DNA of 55,460 bases from Deltaproteobacteria bacterium (GTDB lineage Bacteria; Desulfobacterota; Desulfuromonadia; Geobacterales; Pseudopelobacteraceae), in NCBI GenBank assembly GCA_021778115.1, contig JAJYCS010000004.1, positions 1 through 55,460 on the forward strand, given 5' to 3'. Both the position numbers and the translations under genes were made by a program. Below are positions 19,065 to 28,246 of the stretch, in pieces; position 1 is the first letter of the stretch; the number at the start of each line of letters is the position of its first letter. The notes beneath the pieces are model-generated. The model was not told where the DNA came from. It saw only the letters and a program-made list of their open reading frames with translations, and did not search any database.

Positions 19065-19682
19065 ATGACCTTTATACGTGAAAAAGAGGGGATCGCGCTG
19101 GTCACGGCACTCATGCTGACCCTTATCTCACTCACCATCATCATGGCGCTCCTGTATATGGTAACGCAGGGGATTACCCAGTCATCGCAGTACAAAAAAT
19201 ACCATACCGCCCTTGACGCCTCATACGGCGGCTCAGAGGTGGTGCTGAAAGACATCTTGCCCACGGTGCTGCAGAATTACTCCAGCGCAAGCCTGATCAA
19301 CACGGTTCAGACCAGCTTCAGTAATATCAACCTGACGGTTCTCACCAACCAGACCTGTCTGCAGAGCAAGTTGCTGAAGGCCACCTCAAACTGGCCCAGC
19401 GGTTGCAGCAGCGTTTCTGACCCTACAAAGTCGCCCGACATGAGTTTCAATCTTCAGGCAGCCAACGGAGCTAACCCGTTCATCGTCTATTCGAAGATTA
19501 TCGATACCGTACCGGGTAATTCCGACACCAGCGGCCTGCAGCTGGAAGGGTCGGGGGTGGCTGAATCCTCATCGCTTCTAACCCCGCAGCAGGTCCCGTA
19601 TATCTATCGCATGGAGGTGCAGGGAGAACGGAAAGACAATCCCACTGCCCATGCTACACTTGATGTCCTGTACGCCTATTAG
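19065..19682 (+). CDS. pilX: Minor pilin PilX
   Basis: 205 residues. The leader MTFIREKEG is followed by IALVTALMLTLISLTIIMALLYMV: no Glu at +5, which is usual for PilX/GspK-like initiators. The early GSEVVLKDI and a Cys pair (QTCLQSK, SGCSSV) fit the family. ATG 19065 is preferred to GTG 19050 because GAGG at 19052-19055 serves as its ribosome site. Last gene before the strong terminator at 19705, so the DsbC-like genes through pilX probably form one transcript. Confidence 0.85.
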   Translation: MTFIREKEGIALVTALMLTLISLTIIMALLYMVTQGITQSSQYKKYHTALDASYGGSEVVLKDILPTVLQNYSSASLINTVQTSFSNINLTVLTNQTCLQSKLLKATSNWPSGCSSVSDPTKSPDMSFNLQAANGANPFIVYSKIIDTVPGNSDTSGLQLEGSGVAESSSLLTPQQVPYIYRMEVQGERKDNPTAHATLDVLYAY

Positions 19683-19704
19683 TCTATTCGAGTCGCGCGC
19701 ACCG

Positions 19705-19733
19705 GGCCGGGGTCTCTCCCCCGGCCTTTTTAT
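19705..19733 (+). terminator. Intrinsic terminator after pilX
   Basis: GGCCGGGG (19705-19712) pairs perfectly with CCCCGGCC (19719-19726), loop TCTCTC, followed directly by TTTTTATTT. A textbook terminator that separates the minor pilin/PilY1 unit from the pilM unit. Confidence 0.92.
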
Positions 19734-19768
19734 TTGTGCATCAATTACCTATAATTTTATAAAATTTC

Positions 19769-19796
19769 TTGACAATACATTTAATTGCGGTACATA
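19769..19796 (+). promoter_or_regulatory. Probable sigma-70 promoter of the HTH-pilMNOPQ unit
   Basis: TTGACA (19769-19774), perfect -35, with a 16-nt spacer to TACATA (19791-19796), a weak -10. It lies in an AT-rich stretch between the pilX terminator and the regulator gene start at 19836. The -35 is convincing; the -10 less so. Confidence 0.5.
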
Positions 19797-19835
19797 GAGC
19801 CACAGTCGTCACTATATGCCGGAAAGCACAGGGAT

Positions 19836-20036
19836 ATGCAAAACAACGTCAAGGTGCTACGCGAAAAAAAGTTGATGAGCAAGTCCGAGCTTGCCCGTAA
19901 GGCAGGGGTGTCGGTCGTTACCATCGACCGGGTCGAGCGGGGTGAGGCCTGTCGCCTCGAGACCATGCGGAAGATCATCCTGGCGCTCGGCTATACGCTG
20001 GAAGACCGTGACAAGGTCTTTCAAGACCAGGGGTGA
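19836..20036 (+). CDS. Small Cro/C1-type DNA-binding protein
   Basis: 66 residues, essentially one XRE helix-turn-helix: VLREKKLMSKSELARKAG, VSVVTIDRVERG, then MRKIILALGYTLEDRDKVF. ATG 19836 gives the minimal domain; an in-frame TTG at 19785 would run through the promoter -10 and is rejected. It is the first gene of the pilM operon and ends 12 nt before pilM. A role in controlling this operon, possibly by autoregulation at the AT-rich promoter, is inference. The codon choice resembles the neighbours, so it appears native to the locus. Confidence 0.85.
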   Translation: MQNNVKVLREKKLMSKSELARKAGVSVVTIDRVERGEACRLETMRKIILALGYTLEDRDKVFQDQG

Positions 20037-20048
20037 CAGGTAGGCGCC

Positions 20049-21110
20049 ATGTTCGGATTGTTCGGGAAGAAAAAAGATCTGGTCGGCATCGACATCGGTT
20101 CAAGCTCGGTCAAGTTGGTGCAGCTCGCCCGCATCAAGGACGGCTACCAGCTGCAGAACATAGGTATCGTGCCCCTGCCGCCCGAGGCCATTGTGGACAA
20201 CAGCCTGATGGATAGCGGCTCGGTGGTGGATGCGATTAAAAATCTCATCGCCAGTCTGGGGATCAAGGCCAAGGAGGTCGCCTGCTCCATCTCGGGCAAC
20301 GCGGTCATTATCCGCAAGATCAGCCTGTCAGCCATGACCAGCGAAGAGCTTGAGGACCAGATCGGCTGGGAGGCTGAACAGTATATCCCGTTCGACATCA
20401 AGGATGTGCATCTCGATTTTCAGATCCTGGGGGCCGATCCGGTTGACCCAGCCAGGATGCAGGTGCTTCTGGTGGCCAGCAAGAAGGATATCATCAACGA
20501 TTATGTCGCCATGTTTGCCGATGCCGGTCTTACCCTCTCCGTCATGGATGTGGACGGCTTCGCCCTCCAGAACGCCTGGGAGCTGGGCGCCGCGGTCTCC
20601 GGTGAGGATGTGCTGGCCTTGGTCAACATCGGCGCCAGCATCATGAACATGAACGTGGTGCGGGGTGAGACCTCCCTCTTTACCCGTGACGTGCAGATGG
20701 GGGGGAACCTCTACACCGAGGAGATCCAGAAGCAGCTGGGTGTGGGGAGCCAGGAGGCCGAATCCCTGAAGATGCTGGCCCATGAGGTGGCAACGCAGCC
20801 CCTGCATGAGGTGATCGGCCGGGTCAACGACACCATCTCCCAGGAGATCCGCCGTTCCATTGATTTCTATAACTCGACGGCCGCTAATGAGGACCGGATC
20901 GGGGCCATCTGTCTGAGCGGCGGCGGCTCCAAGGTGCAGGGTCTGCGCGAGGCGTTGCAGGAGCGGTTGGGGATGGAGGTGCGGTTCCTCAATCCCTTTG
21001 CCGCCATCACGTACAACGAGAAGGATTTCGATCCTGAGTATCTGCAGGAGATCGCCCCCTTGATGGCGGTTGGGGTGGGGCTGGCCATACGGAGGGTCGG
21101 GGATAAATGA
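20049..21110 (+). CDS. pilM: PilM, actin-like pilus assembly ATPase
   Basis: 353 residues. FtsA/actin-like fold: phosphate-1 motif GIDIGSSSVKLVQL near residues 13-26, the conserved EELEDQIGWEAEQYIPFDI segment, and adenosine motif ICLSGGGSKVQGL near 285. PilM is cytoplasmic and binds the N-terminal INLLP peptide of PilN, linking the motor to the envelope complex. Start has AGGTAGG upstream. The stop overlaps pilN by ATGA. Confidence 0.96.
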   Translation: MFGLFGKKKDLVGIDIGSSSVKLVQLARIKDGYQLQNIGIVPLPPEAIVDNSLMDSGSVVDAIKNLIASLGIKAKEVACSISGNAVIIRKISLSAMTSEELEDQIGWEAEQYIPFDIKDVHLDFQILGADPVDPARMQVLLVASKKDIINDYVAMFADAGLTLSVMDVDGFALQNAWELGAAVSGEDVLALVNIGASIMNMNVVRGETSLFTRDVQMGGNLYTEEIQKQLGVGSQEAESLKMLAHEVATQPLHEVIGRVNDTISQEIRRSIDFYNSTAANEDRIGAICLSGGGSKVQGLREALQERLGMEVRFLNPFAAITYNEKDFDPEYLQEIAPLMAVGVGLAIRRVGDK

Positions 21111-21682
21111 TCAGAATAAATCTGCTCCCGGTTCGCGCCGCTAAGAAGAAGGAGTCTGCCCTCCAGCAGTTGGCCATCGCCGGCATCAGCGCCGGCGCGG
21201 TGCTTGCGATCATCCTCATCCTCTTCTTCATCAGGGTGGCGCAGATATCCAGCACCAAGAACGATATCGCGGCGGCCAACGCCAAGATCAGCGAACTCAA
21301 GACCAGGATCGGCAAGCTGGATGCCATCAAGAAGTTGAAAGACGAGGTCAAGAAGAAACTCGACGTCCTGGCCACGCTGCGGAAGAACAAATCGGGCCCG
21401 GCCGAACGGCTTGCCACCTTGAGTAACGTGACCCCCGATCAGCTCTGGCTCCTCTCCTACAAGGAAAATGGAGATGATGTCAGGATCACCGGTCTCTCCA
21501 TGAATGAGGAGCTGATCGCCCAGTTCATCCGGGCCCTGGAGGCATCCGCCGACTATGAACGGGTTGAGCTGGTGGTCTCCGAGCAGCAGGATGTCTCCGG
21601 ACTCAAGCTGAAGCGGTTTGACCTGTCGCTCCGGCTGGAACATCCCAAACCGCCGGAACAGCCGGGCGCGCCGAAGAAGTAA
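21107..21682 (+). CDS. pilN: PilN, inner-membrane alignment protein
   Basis: 191 residues. The N-terminal peptide MIRINLLPVR is the PilM-binding motif, followed by one TM helix (about 22-44), a coiled coil (KISELKTRIGKLDAIKKLKDEVKKKL) and a small ferredoxin-like domain (DQLWLLSYKENGDDVRITGLS). It pairs with PilO to form the periplasmic frame that connects PilM to PilP and PilQ. The C-terminus is Pro/Lys-rich (HPKPPEQPGAPKK). Confidence 0.94.
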   Translation: MIRINLLPVRAAKKKESALQQLAIAGISAGAVLAIILILFFIRVAQISSTKNDIAAANAKISELKTRIGKLDAIKKLKDEVKKKLDVLATLRKNKSGPAERLATLSNVTPDQLWLLSYKENGDDVRITGLSMNEELIAQFIRALEASADYERVELVVSEQQDVSGLKLKRFDLSLRLEHPKPPEQPGAPKK

Positions 21683-21713
21683 CGTAGCTCTATTCACCGA
21701 AAAGGGTTCTCCT

Positions 21714-22319
21714 ATGGATCCACGACTGGAACAACTGCTCAAACGTCCCACCAAGCAGAAGCTCGGCATCCTGGCACTGGTCCTGGTGGTTGAGGCTGCG
21801 CTCCTCGTCTGGTTTCTCTACCTGCCGCGTCAGCAGGAGTTAACCACGCTCCGTGACAACCTCTCCCGTTTGCAGGATGAGGTGACTGACAAGACCAGGA
21901 TCGCCAATAACCTCCCCAAGCTCAAAAAAGAGTACGACGACCTGAACCGGGAGCTGACCCAGGCCCTGACCGAGCTGCCCGATTCCAAAGAGATCCCGTC
22001 GCTTTTGACCAGTATCACCACCCTGGGGCAGAACGCAGGCCTGGATTTTCTGATCTTCAAACCACGGCCTGAGGTTCCCAAGGACTTTTACGCCGAGGTG
22101 CCGGTGGATATCACGGTCTCCGGGTCATACTACAGTGTGGCCAACTTCTTCGCCGCCGTTGCAACCCTCCCACGGATCGTGAACATCTCAAACGTCGATT
22201 TTGCCGAGGTGAAGAATGTGAACAACCGGATGATGACCAAGGTGAACTGTCTGGCCACCACCTTCCGGTTCCTCAGCGAGAAAGAGATCCAAAATGCCAA
22301 GTCCAAGCCGAAGAAATAG
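21714..22319 (+). CDS. pilO: PilO, inner-membrane alignment protein
   Basis: 201 residues from ATG 21714. The open frame extends upstream into pilN, but this ATG starts the family sequence (MDPRLEQLLKRPTKQK) and follows AAAAGGG. One TM helix at about 19-40, a coiled coil to about 95, then the PilO ferredoxin-like domain with VPVDITVSGSYYSVANFFAAVA. Forms heterodimers with PilN. It overlaps pilP by 26 nt. Confidence 0.93.
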   Translation: MDPRLEQLLKRPTKQKLGILALVLVVEAALLVWFLYLPRQQELTTLRDNLSRLQDEVTDKTRIANNLPKLKKEYDDLNRELTQALTELPDSKEIPSLLTSITTLGQNAGLDFLIFKPRPEVPKDFYAEVPVDITVSGSYYSVANFFAAVATLPRIVNISNVDFAEVKNVNNRMMTKVNCLATTFRFLSEKEIQNAKSKPKK

Positions 22320-22851
22320 CGCCTGCCGTCTGCTGCTCGTGCTGCTCGGCCTCCTGGTGATGGCCCTGGCAGGCTGCAAGAAGGGGTCGCCACCCCCCCC
22401 GGCGTCGGCGGGCCCCCAGGCGTCCAAGCCCCTGTCCCCTGCCGGCAAGGCGGTGCAGAAGCCGGTCAGCTCGGCTGTTGTCTCCCCCACGGCGGTGAAT
22501 CAGTTCGATTTCAGCACCAAGAAAGACCCGTTCAAGCCGTTTGTGGCGGTGAAGGTCGCCACGCCGGCCGATGCGAAACAGCTCCGCCGTGATGCGCTGC
22601 CGATCCTCAGCTACGATGTCTCGCAGTTCCGTCTGATCGGCATCGTGGCCGACCCTCGGGGTAACAAGGCCCTGGTGGTGGACCCCGGCGGCAAGGCCTA
22701 CGTCATCAGGCCCGGTATGACCATCGGTAAGAACGACGGCAAGGTCGCCGCCATCACCCTCACCGGGGTTGAGGTGGTGGAGCAGTTCCGCGATGACAGC
22801 GGCAAGATCCGCAGAGAAACGATACGCATCCCCTTGCTGAGGAAACCGTAA
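22294..22851 (+). CDS. pilP: PilP, pilus assembly lipoprotein
   Basis: 185 residues. Lipoprotein signal with lipobox LAGC (Cys28). A flexible Pro/Ala linker follows and then the beta domain (LRLIGIVADPRGNKALVVDPGGKAYVIRPGMTIG type, here QFRLIGIVADP). PilP bridges the PilN/PilO complex and the periplasmic domains of the PilQ secretin. Sits in the invariant PilMNOPQ order. The start lies inside pilO with GAGAAAGAGA upstream. Confidence 0.93.
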   Translation: MPSPSRRNSACRLLLVLLGLLVMALAGCKKGSPPPPASAGPQASKPLSPAGKAVQKPVSSAVVSPTAVNQFDFSTKKDPFKPFVAVKVATPADAKQLRRDALPILSYDVSQFRLIGIVADPRGNKALVVDPGGKAYVIRPGMTIGKNDGKVAAITLTGVEVVEQFRDDSGKIRRETIRIPLLRKP

Positions 22852-22863
22852 GGAGTGTCCCCG

Positions 22864-25542
22864 ATGAAATGGCATCTGAAGCAACTCACCCTTGGCCTGG
22901 CCGCGCTCTGCGCCGTTGCAACGGTCTCAGCAGGCACTGCGGCTGCAGCGGCGCCATCGGCGCCAACGTCGGGCAAGGCGCACAACGCCACTATCCGATC
23001 GATTGCGGTGGAGGGCGAAGGGGAGCACACGGCGCTGCTGATCACCCTGTCGGCTCCGGTCACCTATACCAGCTACAAGACCACCGGGCCTGCGCGGTTG
23101 GTGCTCGATCTCGCCCAGGCCCAGCCTGCGGAGGGGATGGCGGCCACAGTGGCGGGGAGAGGACCCTTCACACGGGTCACCATCAAGCGTTACGACACCG
23201 ATGCCGGCACCCTTACCAGGATGGAGATCGAGCTGGCCCAGGACCTCGACCCCGTGATCAGCCCGCTGCCGGACAAGGAAGGGGTGCTGAAGGTCACCTT
23301 TCCCGGTTACCAGCCGCCGCCGGTGACGCCCCCTGCCGCCGCAGCAACTCCGGCGGTAGCCGCTGCATCGGCCCCTGCGGCCGCGCCTGCAGCCACCGCC
23401 TCAAGTCAGCCGGTCATCACCGGCGTTGTCCCGCGGGGAGGGGGGATCGCCATCCAGATGACCGGCGGTACCCCGGCCTTCAGGCAGTTCAGGCTCAACA
23501 AGCCGGACCGCCTGGTGATCGATATCCCCGCTGCCATGGCGGCGCCTGACCTGAAGATCGTCAGCCTCAACACCGCCGGTGTCGCCACGGCCCGCATCGG
23601 CACCTCCTTCGGCAAGGTGCGGGTGGTGCTCGATCTCCTCACCGACAACCTGAACGACGCCGTGGTGGAGCCCACCGCCGATGGTCTGCTGGTCCGTTTC
23701 CCCGCCACCCTGGCCATTCCCGGCCGGAAACAGCCGCAGCCTGCCGCCGCCGCTGCAGCGGCCAAGGCGGCCCCGGCGGCCGTTGTCCAAACGCAACCGG
23801 TGGCCTCTCCTCCGCCGGTAAAACTTACCCCCGTTGTGCCCGCTGAACCGGTTGCAAAGGTTATGCATCACAGCGCCCCGCCCCAGGTGAAGGCCATTGA
23901 TTTTCAGGTCCTCGATGGCCTGACCCGTATCACCATAACGGCCAGCGGATCGCCGGTGGTGGATGAACCGGTCAAGTCCGCCGGCTTTGTCTCCCTGCGG
24001 ATCAAAAACGCCCTGCTGCCCAACGCCCTGCGCCGCTCCTTTGAGACCCGCAACTTCAACACCCCGGTGCTCCGCATCACCCCGATCCAGGTCCATACCC
24101 GGAAGGAGACGGATACCATCATAAGGGTGGCCATGCGTGCCGATGCGCCGTTCCAGCTTCGGCGCGAGGCGGATGTCATCTATCTGGAGTTCAGACATCC
24201 GGCCAGACCGGCCTCTTTTGTCCACCCGGCGGCCCATCAGGAAGCACCTGCTGCTGCGGCCTCTCCGGCGTCGTCTGCGATGGAAAAACAGCTCACCGAC
24301 GAGCCCACCGTGGCCGGCAAGCGGATCTACACCGGCCGCAAGGTCACCCTTGAGTTCGCCGACGCCGATGTGCGCAAGATATTCCAGCTCCTCTCCGAGG
24401 TCAGCAACAAGAACTTCGTCCTGGGTGATGAGGTGGGGGGCACCATCAGCCTGAAGCTGGTCAACGTGCCGTGGGATCAGGCGTTGGACATCATCCTGGA
24501 CACCAAGAATCTGGACAAGCGCGAGGAGGGGAACATCATCCTCATCCGGGGCAAGGGTAAGTTCAAATCCCTGCTGGATGAGGAGGTCGACATGCGCAAG
24601 GCAGCCCTCAAGAGCGAACCGCTCGAGACCGCCATGTTCGACGTGAACTACGCTGATCTGAACACCATCGTGGATCAGTTCAAGGCCCTAAAGACCGACC
24701 GTGGCACCATCACCGCCGATGCCCGCACCAACAAGGTGATCGTCAAGGATGTCAAAGACGCCGTGAACGACATGCGCACCCTCCTGAAAAGCCTGGATGT
24801 CCCGGAACGTCAGGTGATGATCGAGGCCCGCATCGTCGAGGCCACCAGCACCTTCACCCGCTCCCTGGGGGTCAACTGGGGCATTCACTACCGTGACGGC
24901 TCCGCCTCCATCGCCGGTATCAACTCCATGGACACCAGCTTCGGCGGTCTCACCTCCACCGTCCCCCCAAGCACCGGCGTCAGCGGTCAGCCGGGCGCCT
25001 CGGCCGGTATCTCCTTCGGCACCCTGGCCAGCAACATCAAGCTGGACATGCGCCTGAACGCCGCCGTCAGCGCCGGTCTGGTCCGTATCGTCTCCACGCC
25101 GCGGGTGGCCACCCTGAACCACAAGGCCGCCAAGATCACCCAGGGGCAGCAGATACCCTACACCTCATCCACCTCCGACAAGGTGCAGACCCAGTTCGTC
25201 GAGGCGGCCCTCTCCCTTGAGGTGACCCCCAACATCAACCCCAACGGCACCATCGTGATGAAGATCGATGCCAAAAACGACGCCCCCGGATCCAGCGTGG
25301 CCGGCGGCACCATACCGGCCATCAACAAGAAAGAGGCCACCACCGAGATGATGCTGCGGGACGGCGAGACCACCGTCATCGGCGGGATCTACGTGGAGCG
25401 GGACACCAACAGCGACGACGGCGTGCCGTTTCTGCAGGATATTCCGTTTCTGGGTGGCCTCTTCAAGTCCAACTCGGTGGAAAAGACCCGCACCGAGCTG
25501 CTGATCTTTATCACGCCGAGGATACTGAACAACAACGTTTAA
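22864..25542 (+). CDS. pilQ: PilQ, type IV pilus secretin
   Basis: 892 residues. Signal peptide about 1-28 (TAAAA). Three AMIN-like peptidoglycan-binding modules are visible at roughly 38-135, 180-285 and 335-450, joined by Ala/Pro linkers. The secretin N0/N1 region starts near 490 (VTLEFADADVRKIFQLLSEV), and the channel-forming secretin domain ends with the signature (VPFLQDIPFLGGLFKS, TELLIFITPRIL). It forms the outer-membrane pore for the pilus. ATG 22864 follows AAGGAG by eight bases; GTG 22855 is too close to it. Two AMIN domains are usual; three is long. Confidence 0.96.
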   Translation: MKWHLKQLTLGLAALCAVATVSAGTAAAAAPSAPTSGKAHNATIRSIAVEGEGEHTALLITLSAPVTYTSYKTTGPARLVLDLAQAQPAEGMAATVAGRGPFTRVTIKRYDTDAGTLTRMEIELAQDLDPVISPLPDKEGVLKVTFPGYQPPPVTPPAAAATPAVAAASAPAAAPAATASSQPVITGVVPRGGGIAIQMTGGTPAFRQFRLNKPDRLVIDIPAAMAAPDLKIVSLNTAGVATARIGTSFGKVRVVLDLLTDNLNDAVVEPTADGLLVRFPATLAIPGRKQPQPAAAAAAAKAAPAAVVQTQPVASPPPVKLTPVVPAEPVAKVMHHSAPPQVKAIDFQVLDGLTRITITASGSPVVDEPVKSAGFVSLRIKNALLPNALRRSFETRNFNTPVLRITPIQVHTRKETDTIIRVAMRADAPFQLRREADVIYLEFRHPARPASFVHPAAHQEAPAAAASPASSAMEKQLTDEPTVAGKRIYTGRKVTLEFADADVRKIFQLLSEVSNKNFVLGDEVGGTISLKLVNVPWDQALDIILDTKNLDKREEGNIILIRGKGKFKSLLDEEVDMRKAALKSEPLETAMFDVNYADLNTIVDQFKALKTDRGTITADARTNKVIVKDVKDAVNDMRTLLKSLDVPERQVMIEARIVEATSTFTRSLGVNWGIHYRDGSASIAGINSMDTSFGGLTSTVPPSTGVSGQPGASAGISFGTLASNIKLDMRLNAAVSAGLVRIVSTPRVATLNHKAAKITQGQQIPYTSSTSDKVQTQFVEAALSLEVTPNINPNGTIVMKIDAKNDAPGSSVAGGTIPAINKKEATTEMMLRDGETTVIGGIYVERDTNSDDGVPFLQDIPFLGGLFKSNSVEKTRTELLIFITPRILNNNV

Positions 25543-25578
25543 GCCCTTTTCATATTACACGTACAACGGGAGGCAGGC

Positions 25579-26232
25579 ATGTTGAAACGATTTATCTTCA
25601 TGGTTTTTGGGCTGGCGCTGCTGGCCGGATGCGGAAGTGGCAGCGGGGCCACCAACGGTACGCTGACAGTAAACCCCATAACCGCTACCGATCTGACCGG
25701 CGGGGCCTATAGTGTCATGACCACCGCGGTCTATACACCGGCAAGCGGGGCCACCGTTCTGCCCAATACCGAAATCAGCTACACGGCGACCTTTGTCTCC
25801 AACAACACGGTCATTGACTCCCGTTCCGCCAAACTCTCCAGTGATGCAACCGGCACCGTCACCATAGGCCCCTGGAAGGTGACCCAACTGGCCTACCCGG
25901 TGGATATCACGATCACCGCCACAACCGGCGGCCTCTCCTCCACCCAGATCGCCCGCATCCCCGCCGTATCCCCCATGACCGTCACCCCGCAGGCCGTTTC
26001 CTTTGTCAGCACCAGCACGGCCGGTGCTGCGCTAACGGTCGCCGTGTCCGGCGGCATTAGTCCCTATGCGGTCTCTTCGGCAACCCCCGCCGACATCAGC
26101 GCCACCATCTCGGGGACAACGGTGACCTTGACCAAGCTGACCGCCTCAGGCGTCACCCAAACCACCACTACGGTCACGGTGACCGATGCCAACGGCAATC
26201 AGCAGACCGTGAATGTCGGCTACTACAAATAA
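25579..26232 (+). CDS. Lipoprotein with Ig-like region, function unknown
   Basis: 217 residues. Lipobox LLAGC with Cys18, then a Ser/Gly linker. The rest is Thr/Ser/Val-rich beta structure: one segment at about 30-130 (EISYTATFVSNNTVIDSRS) and a second at about 135-217 that ends VTVTDANGNQQTVNVGYYK, both like bacterial Ig folds. No catalytic motif. It starts 36 nt after pilQ with GGGAGG upstream, so it may be the tail of the pil operon. A surface or secretin-associated role is only a contextual guess. Confidence 0.75.
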   Translation: MLKRFIFMVFGLALLAGCGSGSGATNGTLTVNPITATDLTGGAYSVMTTAVYTPASGATVLPNTEISYTATFVSNNTVIDSRSAKLSSDATGTVTIGPWKVTQLAYPVDITITATTGGLSSTQIARIPAVSPMTVTPQAVSFVSTSTAGAALTVAVSGGISPYAVSSATPADISATISGTTVTLTKLTASGVTQTTTTVTVTDANGNQQTVNVGYYK

Positions 26233-26244
26233 GGGAGATCGGAT

Positions 26245-28218
26245 ATGGCCTTATTCCGTATGATACGATGGTGTGTCCTGCCTGCGGTCCTGATGATGCT
26301 GCTCGTCGGCTGCGGCGGCAGCGGCGGGTCGTCGCAGAACCTGACACCTATCAGCAACCCGGGCGGTACGACGGGGACAAACACCGTCACCGTTGCCAAG
26401 ACCGCCCTGGCGCAGAGTGAAAATACCACGATCACCGCCACCTTTACCAAGGCAGACGGAACTGCCGCAAGTGGGGTAACGGTGAACTTTACCACCACCC
26501 TGGGGACCTTGAGCGCAGCCACCGCAACAACGGACGTACAGGGCAAGGCTTCGGTTACCCTCATGGCCGGCACCACGGCGGGCCAGGGGCAGGTGACCGC
26601 CAGCGCCACCTATAACGGCACCACCTATGTCAAGACCGGAAATTTCCAGGTAAATCTGCCGCCGTTACACCTCTCTGCCGTTACGCTGGGGGCTGCCACC
26701 CTCTCCTATGGCGGCACCACCAGCGTCTCGGTCTCGGTGCTTGATGCCAATAACAACGTCTACACCGGGCAAGAGGTTGATGTCTACTTCACCAGCGTGG
26801 CGGCAGCAGCGGGTACCGCCACCATCAGCTCGCCGGTTCGCACGGTAAACGGCGTCGCCACCACCACCTTCAAGGCCCTCACCCTGACCGGCGCCGATAC
26901 CATTACCGCCACCATCAACAACTCCAGCGCCACGGCAGCCGTCAGCGTCACGCCGCTCAGCGCCGGTTCAATCACCTATCTGAGCGCTACCCCCACCAAC
27001 CTAGCCCTGAAAGGGACCGGCGGCATCGGCAAGTCCGAGGTCTCCACGGTGGTATTCAAGGTTCTCGATTCAAGCGGGGCGCCGCGGCCCAACACCACGG
27101 TAGATTTTGCCCTCAATACCGCCGTCGGTGGCCTCTCCCTCTCTAATCCGGCATCAGGAAGTACCGGTTCAGATGGTACGGTTTCGGTGCAGGTTTACTC
27201 GGGAACTATTGCTACGCCGGTACGTGTAACAGCAACCGTGCGAGGTACCAATATCACGACCCAATCCGAACAGCTGGTGGTATCCACCGGGCTCCCGTCC
27301 CAGGACGGTTTTTCCATTTCCATTGCCAATTTGAGTCCAGAATCTTGGAATATGGACGGAATTACAACGACAGTAACCGCACGGCTCTCGGACCACTTCC
27401 ATAACCCGGTGCCAGATGGTACGGCAGTCTACTTTACCACCAGCGGTGGCAGTATCCAGCCTTCCTGCACCACCTCGGGGGGCAGTTGCTCGGTCACCTG
27501 GACCAGTCAGAATCCTCGCCCCGTGGCTCCACAAGCCTCCCAAAATGGCCGTGCGGTTATTTTGGCCTATGCCATAGGCGAAGAGGGATTTTTGGATGTA
27601 AATGGCAATGGGCTTGCTGACGGTTCCTGTACGCCGGTTCCCAACGGCACCGGCCTTGCAACTAGCCGTAGTTGCGGTGAATTCACTGATGACTCGGAAG
27701 CATTCCGCGATGATAACGAGAACGGTATCCGTGACGCCAATGAAACCTTTATTGATTTCAATGGGGATGGTGTTTTCAATGGACCGGATGGATTCTACAA
27801 CGGCGTGCTTCAAGGCGTTGCTAGCATTGGGGCGCCTAAAACAAAAGATGTCTTCAGCAACTCAGTATTAGTGATGGCAACTTCAGCTGCAAGCATAACT
27901 AACAGTTGCGGCTCTGCCATACCGGTCAGTATGGGGGGCTCGACGTCATGCAGTATCGGTGTGTCCGATAGAAACGGCAACACTATGCCTTCCGGTACTA
28001 CCGTTTCATTTGCGTATACTAGTGTATCTCAGGGTATTACGCTTGTTTCCACAAATTATACTTTCCCGAACTCTGCAGCAAAGTCAGGAGTAACCCTTGG
28101 TGTCGTCCTTAGTGATGGCAATGTTGCCCCTGCCACTTCAGCAGGTCGAGGAATTTTTACGGTAACGGTCACGAGCCCCGGTAAGGTTGTAACAACTCAA
28201 AATTATAACGTGAATTAA
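26245..28218 (+). CDS. Lipoprotein with repeated Ig-like (Big_1) domains
   Basis: 657 residues. Lipobox LLVGC with Cys23. From about residue 48 there are Big_1/invasin-type Ig repeats: ITATFTKADGTAASGVTVNFTT, SVSVLDANNNVYTGQEVDVYFTS, VVFKVLDSSGAPRPNTTVDFAL and ARLSDHFHNPVPDGTAVYFTT. Near 440-520 is a Cys pair and an Asp-rich segment (DVNGNGLADG, DDNENGIRDANE, DFNGDGVFNGPDG) like calcium loops. Probably an outer-surface structural or adhesion protein. Starts 13 nt after the preceding lipoprotein, with GGGAGAT. Base use shifts to more A/T from about 27150 onward, so the C-terminal third may have been exchanged. Confidence 0.8.
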   Translation: MALFRMIRWCVLPAVLMMLLVGCGGSGGSSQNLTPISNPGGTTGTNTVTVAKTALAQSENTTITATFTKADGTAASGVTVNFTTTLGTLSAATATTDVQGKASVTLMAGTTAGQGQVTASATYNGTTYVKTGNFQVNLPPLHLSAVTLGAATLSYGGTTSVSVSVLDANNNVYTGQEVDVYFTSVAAAAGTATISSPVRTVNGVATTTFKALTLTGADTITATINNSSATAAVSVTPLSAGSITYLSATPTNLALKGTGGIGKSEVSTVVFKVLDSSGAPRPNTTVDFALNTAVGGLSLSNPASGSTGSDGTVSVQVYSGTIATPVRVTATVRGTNITTQSEQLVVSTGLPSQDGFSISIANLSPESWNMDGITTTVTARLSDHFHNPVPDGTAVYFTTSGGSIQPSCTTSGGSCSVTWTSQNPRPVAPQASQNGRAVILAYAIGEEGFLDVNGNGLADGSCTPVPNGTGLATSRSCGEFTDDSEAFRDDNENGIRDANETFIDFNGDGVFNGPDGFYNGVLQGVASIGAPKTKDVFSNSVLVMATSAASITNSCGSAIPVSMGGSTSCSIGVSDRNGNTMPSGTTVSFAYTSVSQGITLVSTNYTFPNSAAKSGVTLGVVLSDGNVAPATSAGRGIFTVTVTSPGKVVTTQNYNVN

Positions 28219-28246
28219 AAGTTGCATATGCAGTAGAATCTAACAT

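Noticed and set aside
9740-19836. Sigma-54 promoters (GG-N10-GC) in front of the pilus genes
   Set aside because: Expected from the nearby NtrC-type gene, but no convincing TGGCAC-N5-TTGCA match was found in the leaders inspected.
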